The notes under the pieces are model-generated. The model did not search any database. It worked only from the letters and a program-made list of their open reading frames with translations, and was not told the origin of the DNA. A stretch of 64,000 bases of DNA, from assembly GCA_963730365.1 (NCBI GenBank), contig CAVSRM010000008.1, forward strand, positions 496,001 to 560,000. The letters run 5' to 3'. This DNA is from Fodinibacter sp963730365. Its GTDB lineage: Bacteria > Actinomycetota > Actinomycetes > Actinomycetales > Dermatophilaceae. The translations under genes and the position numbers were made by a program. This document shows positions 35,013-43,187 of the stretch, in pieces (position 1 is the first letter of the stretch; each line of letters starts with the position of its first letter).

Positions 35013-36026
35013 ATGACGGCACAGGTGACAGGGACCGACATCCTCGACGTCGCGCGCGAGCAGGTGCTGGGGCGCGGGGTGGCGCTGACCCAGGAGCAGG
35101 TGCTCGAGGTGCTGCGCACCGACGACGAGCAGCTGCCGGACCTGCTGGCGCTGGCGCACGAGGTCCGGATGACCTTCCAGGGCCCGGCGATCGAGGTCGA
35201 GGGCATCGTCTCGCTCAAGACGGGTGGGTGCCCCGAGGACTGCCACTTCTGCTCCCAGAGCGGGCAGTTCACGTCCCCGGTTCGCTCCGTGTGGCTCAAC
35301 ATCCCCGAGCTGGTGCGGGCTGCCAAGCAGACGGCCGCGACCGGCGCCAGCGAGTTCTGCATCGTCGCCGCGGTGCGCGGGCCGGACGAGAAGCTCATGG
35401 CGCAGATGCGCGAGGGGGTGGCCGCCATCCGCGCGGCCGTCGACATCCAGGTTGCCGCATCGCTGGGGATGCTCACCCAGGAGCAGGTCGACGACCTCGT
35501 CGACATGGGGGTGCACCGCTACAACCACAACCTCGAGGCCGGCAGCTCCTACTTCCCGCAGGTCGTCACCACCCACTCCTTCGAGGAACGCTGGGAGACC
35601 TGCCTCATGGTGAAGGAGTCGGGGATGGAGCTGTGCTGCGGTGGGCTCGTCGGCATGGGCGAGACCCTGGAGCAGCGCGCCGAGCTCGCCGCCCAGCTCG
35701 GTGAGCTGGAGCCGCACGAGGTGCCGCTGAACTTCCTCAACCCGCGGCCGGGCACGCCGTTCGGTGACCTCGAGCCGATGGGAGCCAATGACGCCCTGCG
35801 CACGATCGCCGCCTTCCGGCTGGCCCTGCCGCGCACGATCCTGCGCTACGCCGGCGGTCGCGAGCTCACCCTCGGCGACCTGGGCACGCGCGACGGGCTG
35901 CTCGGCGGGATCAACGCGGTCATCGTCGGCAACTACCTCACGACCCTGGGCCGTGACCCGAGCGAGGACCTCGCCCTCCTGGAGGAGCTCGAGATGCCGA
36001 TCAAGGCCCTGAGCGAGACGTTCTGA
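35013..36026 (+). CDS. bioB: Biotin synthase
   Basis: 337 residues, radical SAM enzyme. The [4Fe-4S] cluster cysteines are C73, C77 and C80 in LKTGGCPEDCHFCSQ (CxxxCxxC). Further cysteines and residues of the [2Fe-2S] site follow in the barrel. It inserts sulfur into dethiobiotin to give biotin. Start is ATG 35013 (MTAQVTG); an upstream in-frame start at 34989 is less likely. Followed after 4 bp by bsaP. No BioQ-type operator (TGAAC-N3-GTTAC) is visible upstream. Confidence 0.95.
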   Translation: MTAQVTGTDILDVAREQVLGRGVALTQEQVLEVLRTDDEQLPDLLALAHEVRMTFQGPAIEVEGIVSLKTGGCPEDCHFCSQSGQFTSPVRSVWLNIPELVRAAKQTAATGASEFCIVAAVRGPDEKLMAQMREGVAAIRAAVDIQVAASLGMLTQEQVDDLVDMGVHRYNHNLEAGSSYFPQVVTTHSFEERWETCLMVKESGMELCCGGLVGMGETLEQRAELAAQLGELEPHEVPLNFLNPRPGTPFGDLEPMGANDALRTIAAFRLALPRTILRYAGGRELTLGDLGTRDGLLGGINAVIVGNYLTTLGRDPSEDLALLEELEMPIKALSETF

Positions 36027-36030
36027 CGAC

Positions 36031-36276
36031 GTGCCGGTGACCAGCGGGGATGATGCGGGTCCGGTCGCCCGGGCCGGCTCGCCGGGAACGTGGTGCGGGC
36101 AGTGCGGGGACGCGCTCGGCGAGGGCGACCACACGCGCTGCGCCCGGCGGGCCGAGCTCGAGCCGCCCCGATGGTGCGCGCACTGCCACCGCCGGATGGT
36201 CGTTCAGGTGACCCCCGGGGCCTGGACGGCCACGTGCGTGCAGCACGGCACGGTAGAGCAGCCCACCTGGGGCTGA
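36031..36276 (+). CDS. bsaP: Biotin synthase auxiliary protein BsaP
   Basis: 81 residues with a multi-cysteine pattern: C22-x2-C25, C37, C49-x2-C52, C69 and H72, in the segments TWCGQCGDAL, HTRCARRAELEPPRWCAHCHRRMVVQV and ATCVQHG. This matches the small protein next to bioB in actinobacteria, recently named BsaP in mycobacteria (Rv1590 in M. tuberculosis, by recall) and needed there by BioB for catalysis. GTG start 36031, 4 bp after bioB. It probably supplies or protects an iron-sulfur cluster. Confidence 0.85.
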   Translation: MPVTSGDDAGPVARAGSPGTWCGQCGDALGEGDHTRCARRAELEPPRWCAHCHRRMVVQVTPGAWTATCVQHGTVEQPTWG

Positions 36277-36283
36277 GCAGGGC

Positions 36284-37045
36284 TCAGACGAGGCTGCGGC
36301 GGTACACGGTCATCGCCGCCGCGTACGCGAGGACCAGGATTCCCACGCACCAGCCGAGCGCGACCCAGATCTGGCCGCCCACCGGCTGTTGGGCGAGCAG
36401 CGACCGGATCGCGTCGACGATGGCTGTCACCGGCTGATTCTCCGCGAAGACCCGTACCGGGCCCGGCATGGTGCCGGTGGGCACGAAGGCGGAGCTGATG
36501 AACGGGAGGAGGATCAGGGGGTACGAGAACGCGCTGGCGCCGTCCACGGACCTCGCCGTGAGCCCCGGGATCACGGCGAGCCAGGTCAGCGCCAGGGTGA
36601 AGACCACCAGAATGCCGGCCACCGCCAGCCACTCGAGAACGTTCGCCCCCGAACGGAAGCCGAGGAGCAGGGCCGCGACCACGACGACCAGGACCGACAG
36701 CGTGATCGCGACCAGCGAGGTCAGCACGTGCGCCCACAACACTGACGACCGGGCGATCGGCATCGAGTGGAACCGCTCGAAGATCCCGCTCTGCCGATCG
36801 AGGAACAGCCGGTACGCCGTGTAGGACACTCCCGATGCCACGGTGATGATGAGGATACCGGGCAGCAGGTAGTCGATGTACGACGTCGTCCCGGTGTCGA
36901 TGGCGCCGCCGAACACGAACACGAACAGCAGCAGGAAGGCGATCGGCATGACCGCCGTGGTGACGATGGTGTCGACGCTGCGCGTGATGTGGCGCAGGGA
37001 CCGCCCGGTGAGCAGGGCCGTGTCCCCGGCGAAGTGCGTGCTCAT
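36284..37045 (-). CDS. ABC-2 type export permease (DrrB-like)
   Basis: 253 residues with six hydrophobic spans, in the ABC-2 permease pattern: N-terminal RSLRHITRSVDTIVTTAVMPIAFLLLFVFVFGG, a central FERFHSMPIARSSVLWAHVL, and a late FVPTGTMPGPVRVFAENQPVTAIVDAIRSLL segment characteristic of DrrB-type daunorubicin-efflux permeases. Last gene of a PadR-DUF1048-ATPase-permease operon; its start overlaps the ATPase stop by 4 bp. Convergent with bsaP (7 bp apart). Confidence 0.9.
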   Translation of the reverse strand: MSTHFAGDTALLTGRSLRHITRSVDTIVTTAVMPIAFLLLFVFVFGGAIDTGTTSYIDYLLPGILIITVASGVSYTAYRLFLDRQSGIFERFHSMPIARSSVLWAHVLTSLVAITLSVLVVVVAALLLGFRSGANVLEWLAVAGILVVFTLALTWLAVIPGLTARSVDGASAFSYPLILLPFISSAFVPTGTMPGPVRVFAENQPVTAIVDAIRSLLAQQPVGGQIWVALGWCVGILVLAYAAAMTVYRRSLV

Positions 37046-37818
37046 GAGTGGTCCTTTCGCGGGCCGTCGCGACCGACGAGGGTGAGGAAGACGTCTTCGA
37101 GGGTCGGCTGCTTCTCGACGTACTCCACCGTCGCCGGCGGGAGCAGCGCCCTGAGCTCCGCCAGGGTGCCGTTCACGATGATGCGGCCTCCGTGCAGGAT
37201 GGCGATCCGGTCGGCGAGCTGCTCGGCCTCGTCGAGGGACTGCGTGGTGAGCAGCACGGTGGTCCCGTGGTCGGCGAGATCCCTGACGGCCCGCCAGACC
37301 TCGAGACGCGCCTCGGGGTCCAGCCCGGTGGTCGGCTCGTCGAGGAAGACGACGGGGGGGTTCCCGATCAGGCTCATCGCGATGTCCAAGCGGCGACGCA
37401 TCCCTCCGGAGTACGTCGATACTCCGCGTTCTGCCGCGTCGGTCAGCGAGAAGCGGTCGAGGAGCTCGTCCGCGATCCGGCCGGCGCCGTCGAGGTGCCG
37501 CAGCCGGGCCACGAGCACGAGATTCTCCCGTCCGGTGAGAATCTCGTCAACGGCGGCGAACTGGCCGGTGAGGCTGATCGAGTCGCGCACATCGGCACTG
37601 CTGGTGACCACGTCAAGGCCGTTGACCTCGGCCGTGCCGGCATCGGCGCGGAGCAGCGTGGCCAGGATTCTCACGACGGTGGTCTTGCCCGCACCGTTCG
37701 AGCCGAGCAGGGCGAAGATGCTGCCCGGCGCGACCTCGAACTCGACGCCGCGCAGCACCCGGACCTCCTTGAACGACTTGTACAGGCCCTCCACGCGGAT
37801 GGCGGTCGCGGTCGTCAC
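37042..37818 (-). CDS. ABC transporter ATPase (DrrA-like)
   Basis: 258 residues. Walker A is GSNGAGKT (39-46), the signature STYSGGMRRRLDIAMSL, and Walker B VVFLDEPTTGLDP. The C-terminal part (VEYVEKQPTLEDVFLTLVGRD) is the DrrA/CcmA-type extension. GTG start 37818 overlaps the DUF1048 stop by 4 bp. Together with the permease it should form an exporter of a drug-like or peptide substrate. Confidence 0.9.
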   Translation of the reverse strand: MTTATAIRVEGLYKSFKEVRVLRGVEFEVAPGSIFALLGSNGAGKTTVVRILATLLRADAGTAEVNGLDVVTSSADVRDSISLTGQFAAVDEILTGRENLVLVARLRHLDGAGRIADELLDRFSLTDAAERGVSTYSGGMRRRLDIAMSLIGNPPVVFLDEPTTGLDPEARLEVWRAVRDLADHGTTVLLTTQSLDEAEQLADRIAILHGGRIIVNGTLAELRALLPPATVEYVEKQPTLEDVFLTLVGRDGPRKDHS

Positions 37819-38183
37819 CTCGGGCCGCCTCGGTCGGCGGCCTCGATCGCCGCGAGGAGACGCGCACGTTCCTTGTCGATCCACCGGTTGCCGGCGTACG
37901 CCTGCGCGAACACCTCGGCGAACTCCACCGGGTCGTCGCCGACGATCTCTCGCACGCGGGTTCCGTCGATGGCGGCCCGCTCCCACAGGTCGGTGAAGTC
38001 GCCCAGCATCGTGACGAGGGTGTCGCCGTCGGTGATGCCTGCGTAGTAGGTGAAGTAGCGGTGGAACGCCTGCCCGGTGGAGCGGTACGGCTCAGGGAGG
38101 GACCCCATGCGGGACTGGTCCCTGCGGTACTGCTTCTTCTGCTCGAGAGATCCGGTGAGGGTCTCGATCCACTTCGCGACCAC
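37815..38183 (-). CDS. DUF1048 family protein
   Basis: 122 residues. KWIETLTGSLEQKKQYRRDQSRMGSLPEPYR, then DTLVTMLGDFTDLWERAA and VREIVGDDPVEFAEVFAQAYAGNRWIDKERARL, match the small all-helical DUF1048 proteins that commonly sit between a PadR regulator and an ABC exporter. Function unknown; perhaps an accessory to the PadR signal. GTG start 38183 with AAGGAGG upstream at about 38193-38199. The start of padR ends 1 bp away. Confidence 0.83.
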   Translation of the reverse strand: MVAKWIETLTGSLEQKKQYRRDQSRMGSLPEPYRSTGQAFHRYFTYYAGITDGDTLVTMLGDFTDLWERAAIDGTRVREIVGDDPVEFAEVFAQAYAGNRWIDKERARLLAAIEAADRGGPR

Positions 38184-38184
38184 G

Positions 38185-38514
38185 TCAGTCGCCTCCTTCG
38201 CGGAGCCTGTCGATCCGTTCCTGGAGGAAGCTCCACGTGCTCCAGAACTCTTCGAGCTGTGCCCGGCCCCCGGCGTTGAGGGAGTAGACCTTGCGCGGAG
38301 GGCCCTTCTCGGACGGGACCCTCTCCACGTCGACCAGGCCACGCTGTTCGACCCGGACGAGCAGGGCGTAGACGGTGCCCTCCGCGATGTCGCTGAAGCC
38401 CTGGTCACGCAGCCGCGCGGTGATCTCGTAGCCATAGGCCGAGCCGCCGGCCAGGAGCGCGAGGACGATGCCCTCCAGCGTGCCCTTGAGCATCTCGCTC
38501 ACCTGCTTGCCCAC
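38185..38514 (-). CDS. PadR family transcriptional regulator
   Basis: 109 residues. LKGTLEGIVLALLAGGSAYGYEITARLRDQGFSDIAEGTVYALLVRVEQRGLVDVE is the PadR winged helix, followed by a short dimerisation helix at the C-terminus. It should repress its own exporter operon, with the palindrome at 38543-38564 as the likely operator, until a transported drug binds. First gene of the operon, divergent from the FMN reductase (178 bp). Confidence 0.88.
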   Translation of the reverse strand: MGKQVSEMLKGTLEGIVLALLAGGSAYGYEITARLRDQGFSDIAEGTVYALLVRVEQRGLVDVERVPSEKGPPRKVYSLNAGGRAQLEEFWSTWSFLQERIDRLREGGD

Positions 38515-38542
38515 GGCCCGCCGTCCTTGCTACCTAGCGACA

Positions 38543-38564
38543 GTGACTACCAGTACATAGTAAC
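38543..38564. promoter_or_regulatory. Likely PadR operator
   Basis: GTGACTA (38543-38549) and TAGTAAC (38558-38564) are an inverted repeat with one mismatch and an 8-bp spacer containing GTACA. It is AT-rich against a GC-rich background and lies about 30 bp upstream of padR. PadR sites of this type often contain ATGTAC or related arms, which fits. Confidence 0.55.
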
Positions 38565-38620
38565 GCTGAATAGCGGCGTGGCAACCCCGTCGGCGGCGCC
38601 GAGGGAATGACGAAGGGTGA

Positions 38621-38640
38621 TTGACAGTTCAACTATTTAG
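38621..38640. promoter_or_regulatory. AT-rich control element before the FMN reductase gene
   Basis: TTGACAGTTCAACTATTTAG is one of the most AT-rich stretches in the window, lying about 52-71 bp before the reductase start. It includes a perfect TTGACA hexamer and the odd palindrome AGTTCAACT (38626-38634). A -10 box at the standard distance is not clear, so it may be a regulator site rather than a simple promoter. Confidence 0.35.
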
Positions 38641-38691
38641 ATCAGTGCCGATCGTCCGTGATCCACCTCCCCGCCTTACCAGGAGACCCCC

Positions 38692-39243
38692 GTGAACGTT
38701 CTCGTCCTCGTCGGCAGCCTGCGCGCCGGCTCCACGAACCGCACCCTGGCCGATGCCGCCATCGCCCACCTGCCCGGCGGAGTGACCGGCACGGTGTTCG
38801 AGCGCCTGGCCGACCTCCCGCACTACTCGGAGGACATCGACCACGACGACACCCTCCACGAGGTCGCCCGCGACCTGCGCGAGGCCATCGCCGAGAGCGA
38901 CGCCGTGCTGCTCGTCACCCCGGAGTACAACGGCTCGCTCCCCAGCGCGGTGAAGAACGCCGTCGACTGGGCGTCCCGCCCCCGCGGAGCGTCCTCGATC
39001 GCCGGGAAGCCCGCCGCGGTCATCGCCGCCAGCGGCTCACCGAGGGCCGCCCAGTGGGCGCGCGAGGACGGCGTCAAGGTGCTCCGGGTCGCGGGCGCCG
39101 ACGTCATCGATGACACCGTCGGCGTCGGGTCGTCGTTCCAGGCATTCGTCGACGGCCGCCTGGCCGACGCGGACCTCGATGCCGAGCTTCGCGACCTGGT
39201 CGGCCGTCTGGCCACAGAGGTCGAGACCGTCCGCGCGGCCTGA
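38692..39243 (+). CDS. NAD(P)H-dependent FMN reductase
   Basis: 183 residues, flavodoxin-like. LVLVGSLRAGSTNRTLADAA at the N-terminus is the FMN-phosphate loop (GSxRxxSxNR), and LLVTPEYNGSLPSAVKNAVDW is the typical PEYNxSxP-x-x-KNA-x-DW motif of the family. It reduces flavins, quinones or azo compounds with NAD(P)H. GTG start at 38692 with AGGAGA at 38681-38686. It is followed by a strong hairpin. Confidence 0.9.
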   Translation: MNVLVLVGSLRAGSTNRTLADAAIAHLPGGVTGTVFERLADLPHYSEDIDHDDTLHEVARDLREAIAESDAVLLVTPEYNGSLPSAVKNAVDWASRPRGASSIAGKPAAVIAASGSPRAAQWAREDGVKVLRVAGADVIDDTVGVGSSFQAFVDGRLADADLDAELRDLVGRLATEVETVRAA

Positions 39244-39248
39244 CCGAC

Positions 39249-39271
39249 CCGAGGGGGCCGGCCCTCCTCGG
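39249..39271 (+). terminator. Hairpin terminator after the FMN reductase
   Basis: Starting 6 bp after the stop, the 23-bp sequence folds with a 9-bp stem (CCGAGGGGG against CCCTCCTCGG, one G-T wobble) and a 5-base loop. There is no T-tract, as is common in high-GC actinobacteria. It would separate the reductase from bioA, whose start is 49 bp further on. Confidence 0.45.
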
Positions 39272-39319
39272 CAGTACCCGGGCAGACCGCCGGGGGGACC
39301 TCGGGGACAATGGGCCGCG

Positions 39320-40687
39320 ATGACCGAGTCGCCTCCCACCGGTACCGCCCTCGACGCGCTGCTGTCGTTCGACAGCGCGCACGTCTGGCATCCGTACTCC
39401 TCGGCGCTCACACCCCAGGCGCCCTACCTCGTCGAGTCCGCCCACGGCATCCGGCTGCGATTGCGGGACCGGGCAGGGGAGCCCCGGGAGGTCATCGACG
39501 CCATGAGCTCGTGGTGGTGCGCCATCCACGGGTACGCCGTGCCGGAGCTGGATGCCGCCGCCACCGCGCAGCTCGGGGCGATGTCGCACGTGATGTTCGG
39601 CGGGCTGACCCATGAGCCCGCCATCGGGCTGGCCCAGCGTCTCGTCGCGATGGCGCCACCCGGCCTGGAGCACGTCTTCCTCGCCGACTCCGGCTCGGTG
39701 TCCGTCGAGGTCGCGATGAAGATGGCGCTGCAGTGGCACCTCGCGGCGGGTCGGGCGCGCACGCGGTTCTTCACGATCCGCGGTGGCTACCACGGAGACA
39801 CCTTCTCGCCGATGTCCGTCACCGATCCGGTGGGCGGGATGCACAGCCTGTTCCGGGGAGTGCTGCCCGAGCACGTGTTCGCCCCGCGGCCGCCCGGTGG
39901 TCTCGACCGGACCCCCGACGACCCCGAGATGGCGGCGTGGGAGCGGGAGACCCGGGCGCTGTACGCCGCGCACGCCGGGTCGGTCGCGGCCGTCATCGTC
40001 GAGCCGGTGCTCCAGGGCGCTGGGGGGATGCACGTCTACGCCCCCCACGTGCTGGCCGTGCTGCACGACCTGGCGCGTCAGCACGGGGCGCTGGTGATCC
40101 ATGACGAGATCGCGACGGGTTTCCACCGCACCGGGCCACGCTGGGCGGGCGACCGCCTCTCACCGATCCAGCGCACCGATGACCGGCCGGGCGCGTCGGC
40201 ACCGCCGGACATCCTGTGCCTCGGCAAGGCCCTCACCGGGGGCTACCTCTCCCTCGCCGCCGTGCTGTGCACCCACGAGGTCGCTGTCGGGATCAGTGTC
40301 GGGGAGGCCGGCGGCCTGATGCACGGTCCGACGTTCATGGGCAACCCGCTTGCCTGCGCCATCGCCTCGGCGAACCTCGACCTGCTGGCCGCGCGCGACA
40401 CCGAGGGCGAGGTAGGACGCATCGGGTCGGGTCTGCGCACCGGGTTGGCGCCGGCCGCGGCCCTGGCGTGCGTGTCCGAGGTACGCGTGCTCGGGGCCGT
40501 CGGCGTCGTGCAGCTGCGCGAGCCGGTGCGCGTCGCCGAGGTCACGGCCGCGGCACTCGAGCGGGGGGTGTGGGTGCGCCCCTTCCGCGATCTCGTCTAC
40601 ACCATGCCGCCCTACGTCACCTCGGACGAGGACCTGGCGACGCTCACCGCTGCCCTCGTCGGGTCCATCGCGGACGCCCACGGCTGA
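39320..40687 (+). CDS. bioA: Adenosylmethionine-8-amino-7-oxononanoate aminotransferase
   Basis: 455 residues, PLP class III aminotransferase. HVWHPYSSALTP near the start, DAMSSWWCAIHGY, FLADSGSVSVEVAMKMALQ, IRGGYHGDTFSPMSVTDPVGGMH, LVIHDEIATGFHRTG and ILCLGKALTGGYLSLAAV (the PLP lysine is in GKALTGG) form the BioA signature. It uses S-adenosylmethionine to aminate KAPA. Start is ATG 39320. Downstream is the convergent DoxX gene, at a distance of 102 bp. In actinobacteria bioA is usually next to bioF/bioD; here two reverse genes intervene. Confidence 0.94.
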   Translation: MTESPPTGTALDALLSFDSAHVWHPYSSALTPQAPYLVESAHGIRLRLRDRAGEPREVIDAMSSWWCAIHGYAVPELDAAATAQLGAMSHVMFGGLTHEPAIGLAQRLVAMAPPGLEHVFLADSGSVSVEVAMKMALQWHLAAGRARTRFFTIRGGYHGDTFSPMSVTDPVGGMHSLFRGVLPEHVFAPRPPGGLDRTPDDPEMAAWERETRALYAAHAGSVAAVIVEPVLQGAGGMHVYAPHVLAVLHDLARQHGALVIHDEIATGFHRTGPRWAGDRLSPIQRTDDRPGASAPPDILCLGKALTGGYLSLAAVLCTHEVAVGISVGEAGGLMHGPTFMGNPLACAIASANLDLLAARDTEGEVGRIGSGLRTGLAPAAALACVSEVRVLGAVGVVQLREPVRVAEVTAAALERGVWVRPFRDLVYTMPPYVTSDEDLATLTAALVGSIADAHG

Positions 40688-40789
40688 CGGCCGGGCCGGG
40701 CGCGCGGGAACCCCGGTGCGACCCGACGAGACCCCGGCTGGTTCACCAGCGGTGTGGAGGTCAGCCCGACGACGCCGGTTCCGCCGTCC

Positions 40790-41242
40790 TCAGCCGCGAG
40801 TGAGCTTCTTCTGACGGCGGGTGTCACCTGCGTGCAGCGCCCAGGCCATGAGCACGGGCTGGGCGAGCAGCCGGGCAGCACGCTTCTGGTCGGTGTCGAG
40901 CCCGAACCCGTCCTTGCGCTCGAGCCACTGGGCGACATTGCCCGGGAGGACACCGAGGAAGAAGAGTGCCCCGACCCTGCCCATCCGGGCCCGGGCCGGC
41001 TGCTTCCAGGTCACGAGGGTCGCCGCCCCCAGGGCGATCTCCGCATACCCCGACCAGACGACGACGTCGTCGGGGTCGAACGGCATCCAGTCGGGCACCT
41101 GTGCCTGGAACTCCTCGCGCATCGTCGTGAGGTGGGCCGCGCCGGCGCCCACGAGCGCGGCCCCGAGGGCCACCTTGCTCGCTGCCCGCACGAAGCGCCC
41201 CATCCGTCCGCGCTGCTGCTTCTGCTGCTCGTTCTCTCGCAT
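40790..41242 (-). CDS. DoxX-like membrane protein
   Basis: 150 residues with about four hydrophobic spans. GRFVRAASKVALGAALVGAGAAHLT, then PDWMPFDPDDVVVWSGYAEIALGAATL and GNVAQWLER, fit the DoxX family. Charged N-terminus (RENEQQKQQRGR). Function is unclear; family members have been linked to redox or membrane-associated processes. Isolated, between bioA and the PNPOx-fold gene. Confidence 0.8.
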   Translation of the reverse strand: MRENEQQKQQRGRMGRFVRAASKVALGAALVGAGAAHLTTMREEFQAQVPDWMPFDPDDVVVWSGYAEIALGAATLVTWKQPARARMGRVGALFFLGVLPGNVAQWLERKDGFGLDTDQKRAARLLAQPVLMAWALHAGDTRRQKKLTRG

Positions 41243-41417
41243 GACCCCATCCTCCCTGCAACGGCGTCGTCATGGACGTCTTCGTCCGATCCGCCTGTCG
41301 TGGGAGCACGGGCCGGTCGCTGCTCGACGACGGGACCCGGTGACGCACGGGATGCCGCGCCCGACGTCGCCTGGCTGGCCGGGGCCACCCGGCCAGGCCC
41401 CCGAGGGCACGACGTGG

Positions 41418-41834
41418 TCAGGTGCGCTTGGCCTGACCCCAGCCGTGCCAGTGGTCGACCCGCATCCAGCAGCTGACCCGCGGACGGTCGCGAACGGGAT
41501 ACTGCCGGCCCGTGTAGTGAATCGAGAGGCGGTCGATGTCGACCAGGGCGGTCTCGGGGTCGTCCTCCCAGCGCACGATCGGCCCGCGGACGCTCACGTG
41601 GGTGTACCACTCGCCGTCCTTGAGGGCGGTCAGGGCGATGTCCGGGCGCTCGCGCATCCACTCGAGCCGCGCGCGACCGGCATCCATGTTGAGCAGCACG
41701 GTGCCGTCGTCCTCGACGAGGTACCAGGTGGCGACGGACATCGGCGTTCCCCCGGGCATGAGGACGGCGACGACGGCGGGGTTGGGCCGCGAGAACAGCT
41801 CGGCGACCTCGGCGGGCAGCGGTGCCTTGGGCAT
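41418..41834 (-). CDS. PNPOx-fold (PPOX class) protein, possibly F420- or FMN-dependent
   Basis: 138 residues, a complete split-barrel flavin-binding domain. AVVAVLMPGGTPMSVATWYLVEDDGTVLLNMDAGRARLEWMRERPDIALTAL matches the PPOX family of actinobacteria, whose members use FMN or the deazaflavin F420. Substrate unknown. Starts at ATG 41834; in the opposite direction from bioF. Confidence 0.83.
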   Translation of the reverse strand: MPKAPLPAEVAELFSRPNPAVVAVLMPGGTPMSVATWYLVEDDGTVLLNMDAGRARLEWMRERPDIALTALKDGEWYTHVSVRGPIVRWEDDPETALVDIDRLSIHYTGRQYPVRDRPRVSCWMRVDHWHGWGQAKRT

Positions 41835-42059
41835 CGGGGAGGGCCTCCTTGGGCATGGGCGGGGGTTCCCCCATCCTGACGCATCGGCGCGGTCCCGGCC
41901 CCTGGTGCCGGCCCGCGACCGCACCACCTCGGTGACCCTTCGCCGCTCCTTCGACGAATCAGTCGGTCGACGCGTCGGGCGCAGCCACGACCGCGCGGCC
42001 TGCCGGAAAGTCTCCCGCGCGGGGCGCGAGAGCGCGAGGGACATGAAAGGATCAAGGGC

Positions 42060-43187
42060 GTGAGCAGCCCCCTGGACTGGATCCGCGACGCCGCGCAGAC
42101 GCGCGAGGCCGCGGGTCTCACGCGACGCCTCGCGGTGACCAAGAGCGGCGACGGCCTCGACCTCGCGGGCAACGACTACCTCGGGCTGCGCACCCACCCA
42201 GCCGTCATCGCGGGCGCCGTGACCGCCGCCGAGACCTACGGCACGGGGGCGGGCGCGTCTCGCCTCGTGACGGGCACGCTCGACATCCACGACGCGCTCG
42301 AGGCGGCGCTGCTCCGGCTCACCGGCGCACCGTCCGCCCTGGTGCTCGCCAGCGGCTATGCCGCGAACCTCTCGGTGCTCACGACACTGGCCGACGCCGG
42401 CACCCTCGTCATCAGCGACGAGCACGCCCACGCGAGCCTCATCGACGGGTGCCGCCTCGCCCGGGCCGCCGTGGCCGTCGCCCGCCACAACGACGTCGCC
42501 CACGTCGCCGAGCTCCTCGGCCGTCGAGACGCGCCCCGAGCGGTGGTCGTGGTCGAGTCGATCTACTCGGTGCACGGCGACGCCGCGCCCCTCGACGAGC
42601 TCATCGCGCTGACCGCCGAGCACGGGGCCCTCCTCGTGGTCGACGAGGCACACGCCCTGGGCGTCGCCGGCCCCAGCGGTGGGGGTCTGGTCGCCCGGGC
42701 GGGCGCCGCGCAGGCCGAGCACGTGGTCGTGACCGGGACCCTGTCGAAGTCGCTCGCGGCGCAGGGCGGCGTCGTCCTCGCCTCACCCGACGTGCGCGAA
42801 CACCTCGTCAACACTGCTCGCCCCTTCATCTACGACACCGGGCTCGCACCTGCCTCCGCGGGAGCCGCCCTGGCCGCCCTCGAGGTCCTGGCCGAGCACC
42901 CGGAGCTGACCGACCAGCTGCACGCCAATGCCGCTCGCCTCGCGACCGCCTGCGGGTTGGCACCCCCCACGGGTGCGGTCATGTCGGTCGAGATGCCCGG
43001 CCCGCACGAGGCCGTCGCCGCCGTCGAGCGGGCGCGAGCACACGGCATCCGGGTGGGGTGCTTCCGGCCGCCGTCGACCCCCGACGGGTCGTCGCGGTTG
43101 AGGCTGACGGCTCACGCCGACCACTCCGAGCACGATCTCGACCGGGCCTGCCAGGTGCTCGCCACCCTCACCGGCACCCGTGGCTGA
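42060..43187 (+). CDS. bioF: 8-amino-7-oxononanoate synthase
   Basis: 375 residues, PLP alpha-oxoamine synthase. LDLAGNDYLGLRTHPAV, GTGAGASRLVTGTLDIHDALE, VVDEAHALGVAGPSGGG, and VVTGTLSKSLAAQGGVVL with the PLP lysine (in TLSK) are the diagnostic motifs. It condenses pimeloyl-ACP/CoA and alanine, the first committed step in the window's biotin genes. GTG start 42060. It overlaps bioD by 8 bp. No bioC, bioH, bioW or bioI lies in the window for pimelate supply. Confidence 0.94.
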   Translation: MSSPLDWIRDAAQTREAAGLTRRLAVTKSGDGLDLAGNDYLGLRTHPAVIAGAVTAAETYGTGAGASRLVTGTLDIHDALEAALLRLTGAPSALVLASGYAANLSVLTTLADAGTLVISDEHAHASLIDGCRLARAAVAVARHNDVAHVAELLGRRDAPRAVVVVESIYSVHGDAAPLDELIALTAEHGALLVVDEAHALGVAGPSGGGLVARAGAAQAEHVVVTGTLSKSLAAQGGVVLASPDVREHLVNTARPFIYDTGLAPASAGAALAALEVLAEHPELTDQLHANAARLATACGLAPPTGAVMSVEMPGPHEAVAAVERARAHGIRVGCFRPPSTPDGSSRLRLTAHADHSEHDLDRACQVLATLTGTRG

